From JBEKYH01 sp049511115 (lineage in GTDB: Bacteria; Planctomycetota; Phycisphaerae; Tepidisphaerales; Tepidisphaeraceae), in NCBI GenBank assembly GCA_049511115.1, contig JBEKYH010000330.1:1-5964 (forward strand): 5,964 bases of DNA, read 5' to 3'. The notes beneath the pieces are model-generated. The model saw nothing but the letters and a program-made list of their open reading frames with translations. It made no database searches and was not told the origin of the DNA. Positions within the stretch are counted from its first letter, which is position 1. Each line of letters opens with the position of its first letter. Shown here piece after piece: positions 1 to 3,882 of the stretch. The position numbers and the translations under genes are program-made.

Positions 1-938
1 AACATTTTGACGCCGGGCGTGTCGATGACGCAGCCGCCGAAATCCAGGTCATAGCGGCGGGCGCTGGTCGTCGTGTGGATGCCTTTTTCGGTGAAGCGGC
101 TGACGGCGCCGACGCGGATGTCCAGGCCGGGCTGGACCGCCGAGATGAGGCTGCTTTTGCCCACGCCGCTGTGGCCGGCGAGGACGGTGGCTTTGTCTTT
201 CAGCAAATCGCGCAGTTCTTCGAGGCCCGATTTTTCGGTGACGCTGACTTTGCAGCAGCGGTATCCAAGGCTGGCGTAGTGGGCCAACGCCTTTTCGGCA
301 AAGGTCATTTCCGTGACGGCATCCGCAGCGCCGGCGGCGAGGTCAATCTTGTTGAGGCAGATGATGGGATCAAGCCCTCCGCTTTTGGCGGCGACGATCA
401 TGCGGTCGATCAGGCCCCATTTCACTTTCGGCTCGATGAGGCTCGCGACGATGAGCATCTGCTGGGCGTTGGCGACGATGGGGTGCTGGCGGTCGCGGTT
501 GAAGCTGTTGGCGCGGGTGAGGACGGTGCGGCGGGGGAGGACTTGTTCGATGACCGCCTCGGCCTGGGCCGGGCTGTCGGGGTCCAGTTCCGCCTTGGAA
601 TCGCGGAAGTGGACTTCGTCGCCGACGACGATGGCCGTTTCGGAAAGGCGGGAGAGGGTTTTGCGAGCCACGCACAGGCGGTTGCCGGTGGGGTGGCCGA
701 CTTTGTAGAAGAGGGAAAAGACCTGCAAAACCTGGCCGATGGGAAGGGTCTGGATTTCCTCGGCGGTGAGGCCGTCGGCGGCGCGAAGTTCGGCGGTGCG
801 CTCCATTTTGCGGAACTGGGAATTCTTGGCGCGGTCGCCGAACTGCTCGTAGCGCTTGCGGTCATCCTCGCCGAAGCCGTCGAGGAGGTCGTCGGTGGAG
901 GGCTTCTCGCGCGGGGGCTTTTGCGATTTACGTTTCAT
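1..938 (-). CDS. rsgA: Ribosome small-subunit-dependent GTPase A (partial, C-terminus off the left edge)
   Basis: RsgA is a cytoplasmic, circularly permuted GTPase that acts late in 30S ribosomal subunit maturation. Reading in from the ATG gives 312 codons with no stop before the edge. The permuted motif order is clear: an OB-fold-like region at about residues 65-140, then G4 NKID (196-199), a G5-like VSVTEKSG (231-238), the P-loop GHSGVGKSS (255-263), the switch HTTT (288-291) and G3 DTPG (306-309). The C-terminal Cys/His zinc domain of the family should lie just outside the window. Residues 1-60 are a long, highly charged extension. A GGAG lies only 3 nt before the chosen ATG, which is tight. 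A second in-frame ATG at 954-956 would add MKLLEI but has no clear ribosome binding site. The gene is divergent from trpF with a 66-bp gap. The family assignment is near certain; the exact start is not. Confidence 0.96.
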   Translation of the reverse strand, partial: MKRKSQKPPREKPSTDDLLDGFGEDDRKRYEQFGDRAKNSQFRKMERTAELRAADGLTAEEIQTLPIGQVLQVFSLFYKVGHPTGNRLCVARKTLSRLSETAIVVGDEVHFRDSKAELDPDSPAQAEAVIEQVLPRRTVLTRANSFNRDRQHPIVANAQQMLIVASLIEPKVKWGLIDRMIVAAKSGGLDPIICLNKIDLAAGAADAVTEMTFAEKALAHYASLGYRCCKVSVTEKSGLEELRDLLKDKATVLAGHSGVGKSSLISAVQPGLDIRVGAVSRFTEKGIHTTTSARRYDLDFGGCVIDTPGVKM

Positions 939-968
939 GATCTCCAACAGCTTCATACAAGCAGGGTT

Positions 969-996
969 CTGACGAATTACAACTGACAGACTACAA
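969..996. repeat. 14-bp tandem direct repeat in the rsgA/trpF intergenic region
   Basis: Two adjacent 14-base copies, 969-982 (ctgacgaattacaa) and 983-996 (ctgacagactacaa), match at 11 of 14 positions. The outer parts CTGAC and TACAA are identical and the differences lie in the middle. The proposed -35 element of trpF sits in the first copy and the -10 element at the end of the second. The repeat could be a chance duplication or a pair of regulator half-sites; the sequence does not decide between these. Confidence 0.6.
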
Positions 997-1004
997 TACA
1001 CCCG
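969..1004 (+). promoter_or_regulatory. Predicted sigma-70-type promoter of trpF, implying a leaderless mRNA
   Basis: The -35 candidate CTGACG (969-974) matches TTGACA at 4 of 6 bases, and the -10 candidate TACAAT (992-997) matches TATAAT at 5 of 6. The spacer is exactly 17 bp. Exactly seven bases separate the -10 from the trpF ATG, so transcription should begin at about 1003-1006, at or next to the A of the start codon. No Shine-Dalgarno-like sequence precedes the ATG, which agrees with a leaderless transcript. A weaker -10-like TGTAAT is present on the minus strand at 976-981 and could serve rsgA, but it has no good -35. Confidence 0.55.
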
Positions 1005-1676
1005 ATGCACCGTACGCGGGTCAAGATTTGCGGGATTACTCGACCAGAGGATGCGGCCGCCGCCGCTACGGCCGGGGCGGACGCGATCGGGATTGTGCTG
1101 CACGCTAAATCGAAGCGGTGCATTCCTGTGGAGGACGCGCGCGCGGTGCGCAAGGCGGTGCCGCCGTTTGTGTCGACCATCGGGCTGTTTGTGGATGCCA
1201 AGGCAGAGACGATCCTCTCGGCGGCCAGCGCGCTGAGCCTGTCGATGGTGCAATTGCACGGGGGCGAGGGGCCGGACTTGATCGAGGCGCTCGATCCGAT
1301 ACCGGTGATAAAGGTCGTGCATGTCACGGCGGCGACGCTGGGAAATGATTTGAAGCTGTGGCGCGAATTGATCAGCGAAGGCAGGGTTCCAAATCTGTTT
1401 GGGCTGCTGATGGACGCGGCCGCGGGGGGCGGGACCGGCGTGAGCAATGATTGGGATACCCTTCACAAGCACCTGATGGCGGGAGATTTGAGGGAGATTC
1501 CGGTCTGGATCGCGGCGGGAGGACTGAACCCGCGTAACGTCTCGGAGGTGGTGCATCGCCTGCACCCCTGGGCGGTGGATGTGGCCAGCGGCGTGGAAGT
1601 GCGGCCGGGGGAGAAATCGCGCGAGCTGATCGGGGAGTTTATTCAGGCGGTGCGGCACGCGGACGCGGGGCGGTAG
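1005..1676 (+). CDS. trpF: Phosphoribosylanthranilate isomerase
   Basis: TrpF is a cytoplasmic TIM-barrel enzyme that converts N-(5'-phosphoribosyl)anthranilate to CdRP, the third step of tryptophan synthesis from chorismate. The 223-residue product has the usual length for a stand-alone enzyme and shows the family signatures in order: KICGI (7-11) with the general-base Cys9, KSKR (35-38), QLHG (83-86), the general-acid Asp137 in LLMD, the phosphate-binding GGGTG (141-145), AGGLNPRNV (171-179) and VDVASGVE (191-198; most relatives have Ser in place of the first Ala after DV). All catalytic positions appear intact. An in-frame TGA at 984-986 and the absence of another start codon after it fix the ATG at 1005. 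It has no ribosome binding site and a promoter seven bases upstream. No other trp gene is in the window, so it seems to be transcribed alone. Its last 38 bp overlap the convergent lipoprotein gene. Confidence 0.96.
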   Translation: MHRTRVKICGITRPEDAAAAATAGADAIGIVLHAKSKRCIPVEDARAVRKAVPPFVSTIGLFVDAKAETILSAASALSLSMVQLHGGEGPDLIEALDPIPVIKVVHVTAATLGNDLKLWRELISEGRVPNLFGLLMDAAAGGGTGVSNDWDTLHKHLMAGDLREIPVWIAAGGLNPRNVSEVVHRLHPWAVDVASGVEVRPGEKSRELIGEFIQAVRHADAGR

Positions 1677-2595
1677 CTTCGGGGGTGGTAGCAGCCGTAG
1701 CTTCGGTGTCACAAGCTTTGTCGATCTGAATCACATTTTTTACCCCGGCGCTGTCAGGATCGGGCATGTGAATGCCGCCGGGGCGGGGAATGCCGTTATG
1801 GGAGATGGCCTGGTCGCTGAGGGTGAATTGCATCTTGGAGCCGGTATCGGGGAATTGAAGTTTGTAGAGGGTGGCGATCGTGGGCTGTTGACCGGCGGGC
1901 AATCCGGCGACGGGGAGCGGCTGGACCTGGTTCAACTGGGCGGCCAGGACGATGCGGCCGTTGTCGTCGTAGAGATAAACCAAGCCGGGCTGGAGAGTCT
2001 GGCGGTCGTACCAGACTTCCTTTTCCACGCGCATGCGATCGGTGGAATGGACGATCGAGTCGACAACGTAGGCGTCAGTGTTGTTGTCGAAACGCATCAC
2101 GGGGTATGGCTCGTGATTGAAATTCGTATCCAGCCTACCGACGGCCAGCACGTCGAGAATCAAATCGGGGCGGATGGGGATGGATTCGACGCACGGCTTG
2201 CCGATGTTTTTCATGCGGCCCCACCACATGGTGTCCATGCCCTGGACGACTTTGAGCCAATACAGATCGTCGGTGACGCCCATCTCGAATGCCGGGCCGA
2301 ATTCGTTGTGGGCGGTGATGAACAATTCGTGCGGCGCGCGATAGAGGATGACGCCATCGGCGGAGACGGCATGGGCCTGGTGCTGATCGTCCACGATTGA
2401 GCCGTCAAATTTCTGCCGGGCCCAGAGGCTGGGGATTTGCGCGTTATTGGCGTTGATGCGCGCGACGATTGTGTCCAGCGAATCGGTCGGGCCAAAGTAG
2501 CGCTGCCGCGTGGTTTGCTCGGGCTGGCAGGCCGAAAGGACCAGCGCAGACAGCGGGAGCAGGCTGAAAACAATTCGCTGCGGGAGGCTAATCAT
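1639..2595 (-). CDS. Secreted lipoprotein of unknown function
   Basis: The 318-residue product begins with a lipoprotein signal peptide: a basic start (Gln6-Arg7), a hydrophobic stretch at 8-20 and the lipobox LSAC ending at Cys23, which would be lipidated after signal peptidase II cleavage. Residue +2 is Gln rather than Asp, so by the Lol rule known from Enterobacteria it would go to the outer membrane. The mature part begins with a short helical segment (about 39-60, DSLDTIVARINANN), followed by alternating beta-type segments including VILYRAPHELFITA, VEKEVWYDRQT and LVYLYDDNGRIVLAAQL. This layout recalls the LolA/LolB-like half-barrel of lipoprotein carriers, but I cannot confirm that without a profile search. 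The tail from about residue 297 is Ala/Thr/Pro-rich and probably disordered. The start overlaps the stop of the upstream gene by 4 bp (ATGA) and has GAGG 4 nt upstream, which suggests coupled translation. Confidence 0.85.
   Translation of the reverse strand: MISLPQRIVFSLLPLSALVLSACQPEQTTRQRYFGPTDSLDTIVARINANNAQIPSLWARQKFDGSIVDDQHQAHAVSADGVILYRAPHELFITAHNEFGPAFEMGVTDDLYWLKVVQGMDTMWWGRMKNIGKPCVESIPIRPDLILDVLAVGRLDTNFNHEPYPVMRFDNNTDAYVVDSIVHSTDRMRVEKEVWYDRQTLQPGLVYLYDDNGRIVLAAQLNQVQPLPVAGLPAGQQPTIATLYKLQFPDTGSKMQFTLSDQAISHNGIPRPGGIHMPDPDSAGVKNVIQIDKACDTEATAATTPEATAPRPRAAPPE
1673..1706. repeat. Two exact 10-bp copies, 24 bp apart, in the lipoprotein tail
   Basis: The 10-mer gtagcttcgg occurs at 1673-1682 and 1697-1706, exactly 24 bp apart, so both copies are in the same frame. 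On the minus strand they encode the repeated Glu-Ala-Thr of the lipoprotein's low-complexity tail. On the plus strand the first copy contains the TAG stop of trpF (1674-1676). This is consistent with a local duplication at the junction of the two convergent genes. Confidence 0.5.
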
Positions 2596-3143
2596 GCGGC
2601 CTCACCGCTGAGAACCTGGCTGAGCTGCGCGCTGACATCGGCAATCTGCTGCTCATCGAGGCGCGGATTGAGGAGGTCGATGATCTGGTCCGAGCCTTTC
2701 ATGCGGACGGTCCAGTATTCGCGATCTTCGTCGAAGTGCGTGGATTCGTAGGCGATGAGGCGCTTGCGCATGAGGATCAATCCCAATACAAAGCGGAAGT
2801 TGGCCTTGGCGGGTTCGTCGCCGGCTTCGCTGAGGCGTTGGAAGAGGTCGCACAGGACGGAATCGTCAACAAAAACCTTGGGCTTGGCGACCGGGCCGGT
2901 GGGCATGGTCGCGTGCCAGAAGGCAAGCAAGGGAGCGCGGTCGAAGCTTTCCCAGCATTCGCCGGCGAGGTCGAGGCGCTCGAGGCCGGCATCGGTTTCG
3001 CGGACAGCGGCGGTGAACTTTTCGCCGGGCGCGATGTCGCGGCCGCAGATGGAACATTTTCCGCGCGCGCGGGCGAAGGAATAACCGGACGATGTGGGAC
3101 TCGACGTGGGACTCGCAATTGGGGATTGAGCAGCCGTGCTCAT
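2592..3143 (-). CDS. Conserved-looking protein of unknown function with a Cys-x-x-Cys knuckle
   Basis: I do not recognise a named family for this 183-residue soluble protein. It has no signal peptide or membrane segment. Residues 7-20 are a Ser/Thr/Pro linker with a short tandem repeat. Residues 30-64 look like part of a zinc ribbon: CSICGRDIAPGEKF, then GECW with Cys63. Only three Cys are present in this block (30, 33, 63), so a fourth ligand is missing or comes from elsewhere, for example Cys98. The rest is mostly charged and helical, including FRFVLGLILMRKRLIAYEST (about 117-136) and a C-terminal helix that begins RLDEQQIADVSAQL. The start is well supported by the Shine-Dalgarno GGAGGT four bases before the ATG. 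Translation of the following lipoprotein gene is coupled through an ATGA overlap, so the two probably work together. Confidence 0.8.
   Translation of the reverse strand: MSTAAQSPIASPTSSPTSSGYSFARARGKCSICGRDIAPGEKFTAAVRETDAGLERLDLAGECWESFDRAPLLAFWHATMPTGPVAKPKVFVDDSVLCDLFQRLSEAGDEPAKANFRFVLGLILMRKRLIAYESTHFDEDREYWTVRMKGSDQIIDLLNPRLDEQQIADVSAQLSQVLSGEAA
3090..3113. repeat. 12-bp tandem repeat coding for Ser-Pro-Thr-Ser
   Basis: Two adjacent 12-base units differ at one position (cgatgtgggact and cgacgtgggact). On the minus strand each encodes Ser-Pro-Thr-Ser in the N-terminal linker of the Cys-knuckle protein. The preceding SPIA may be a third, diverged unit. Such in-frame units can change in number without breaking the gene. 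Confidence 0.6.
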
Positions 3144-3147
3144 GAGG

Positions 3148-3153
3148 ACCTCC
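3148..3153 (-). promoter_or_regulatory. Strong Shine-Dalgarno that fixes the start of the Cys-knuckle gene
   Basis: On the minus strand this reads GGAGGT, with four bases between it and the ATG at 3143. It is the best ribosome binding site in the window and supports this ATG as the true start. Confidence 0.75.
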
Positions 3154-3158
3154 GTGAA

Positions 3159-3174
3159 AAGTTTAGGCCAACTT
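3159..3174. promoter_or_regulatory. Small inverted repeat upstream of the Cys-knuckle gene (speculative)
   Basis: The sequence aagtt-taggcc-aactt has perfect 5-bp arms around a 6-bp centre. It starts about 15 bp upstream of the ATG, just before the Shine-Dalgarno. It could be a regulator half-site pair or a weak A/T-rich mRNA hairpin, but arms this short occur by chance. The rest of the 72-bp gap (3144-3215) shows no convincing promoter or terminator. Confidence 0.2.
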
Positions 3175-3215
3175 AACAGCCAAAGCTTACCATAAACACG
3201 CGGATCGCCAAAATC

Positions 3216-3842
3216 CTACCCGCCGGGCTGCTGGCGCTTCCAGATCGCCGGGGACAGGCGCTGGATGACGGCCAATGTGCGCACAAGCGTGTGGTGCGTT
3301 TCCTGGTCAATGGTTGCGCGGGCGCCGGCATCGGGGACATCAGGGAGATTGATTTTCACGTTGTAAATGGCGCAGCGCACGGTCGCCGTTGCCAGGTCGG
3401 CGGCGATGGCTAGATCCGACAGCAAATGGGGATTGACGGCGGGAAGAATCTGCTCGCACAATTCGAGGGTGGCGAGCGCCGTCGCGGCGACGGCCTGTGG
3501 CGCGCCAATACAGGCGGCCAGCGCGGCGGCGATGATTTCCTTGCGCTTGGGAGTGTTCTCAGCCAGCTTTCGGGCGGCGGAGAGAACGGTGAAGGCGTCC
3601 TGGTCCTCGGCCATCAGTTCTGTGAGGACAAGTCGCGCTCTTGTGAGTTGCGCCAGGGCCTGCTTGAGTTGGGGCTGAAAGTCGGCCAGGTCCTTTTTGC
3701 CGATGCTGTAATTGACGGCCATTTCGGCCAGGGCCGCCGCGAGGGCGCCGGTGAGGGCGGCGACGCTTCCGCCGCCGGGAGTGGGCTGACGCGCCGCGGT
3801 GGCGGCGAGATACGCCTGAATCGTCGCGGTTTGATCGAGCAC
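3216..3842 (-). CDS. Cyclodeaminase/cyclohydrolase family protein (methenyltetrahydrofolate cyclohydrolase type)
   Basis: The 208-residue product matches the single-domain FTCD_C family, in which stand-alone members (FchA type) hydrolyse 5,10-methenyltetrahydrofolate to 10-formyltetrahydrofolate, while the domain in the fused formimidoyltransferase enzyme acts as formimidotetrahydrofolate cyclodeaminase. The hallmark folate-binding PTPGGGS is at 20-26, followed by the helical VAALTGALAAALAEMAVNY. Further family-like features are EDQDAF (79-84), NPHLLSD (137-143) and NVKIN (161-165). The mainly helical, Ala-rich make-up and full length suggest an intact cytoplasmic enzyme. Sequence alone does not tell cyclohydrolase from cyclodeaminase, and no formimidoyltransferase or histidine-degradation gene is nearby. 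The start is GTG, supported by GGGAG five bases upstream. It lies 40 bp downstream of the M16 gene, probably in the same transcript. I give no symbol because the exact activity is unresolved. Confidence 0.88.
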   Translation of the reverse strand: MLDQTATIQAYLAATAARQPTPGGGSVAALTGALAAALAEMAVNYSIGKKDLADFQPQLKQALAQLTRARLVLTELMAEDQDAFTVLSAARKLAENTPKRKEIIAAALAACIGAPQAVAATALATLELCEQILPAVNPHLLSDLAIAADLATATVRCAIYNVKINLPDVPDAGARATIDQETHHTLVRTLAVIQRLSPAIWKRQQPGG

Positions 3843-3847
3843 GAAGG

Positions 3848-3852
3848 CTCCC
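3848..3852 (-). promoter_or_regulatory. Ribosome binding site supporting the GTG start of the cyclodeaminase-family gene
   Basis: The minus strand reads GGGAG, then five bases, then GTG. The spacing is ideal, and the resulting N-terminus places PTPGGGS about 20 residues in, as is usual for the family. The open frame continues upstream without a better start. Confidence 0.6.
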
Positions 3853-3882
3853 GTGCAGTCCAGCGCCGCGCCATCAACGTCA

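Noticed and set aside
75..986. A 303-residue open frame on the plus strand covering the rsgA region
   Set aside because: It is the antisense of rsgA, whose minus-strand translation has every GTPase motif. The plus-strand frame is Gly/Ala/Asp/Val-rich with no recognisable domain, as expected opposite a G+C-rich gene.
1768..2400. A 210-residue plus-strand open frame opposite the lipoprotein gene
   Set aside because: Low-complexity Gly/Val/Asp composition and no ribosome binding site or motif. The minus-strand frame has a signal peptide and lipobox.
3144..3215. A possible minus-strand promoter (TTGGCG, 16 bp, TAAGCT) before the Cys-knuckle gene
   Set aside because: The -10 matches only 3 of 6 bases and no alternative pairing is better, so a separate promoter here is not supported by sequence alone.
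3196..3235. A possible terminator after the cyclodeaminase-family gene (CCCGGCGGG near the stop, then a short T run)
   Set aside because: The palindrome has almost no loop and the outer stem is only about 5 bp with a long loop. The T run is four bases, too little to call an intrinsic terminator.
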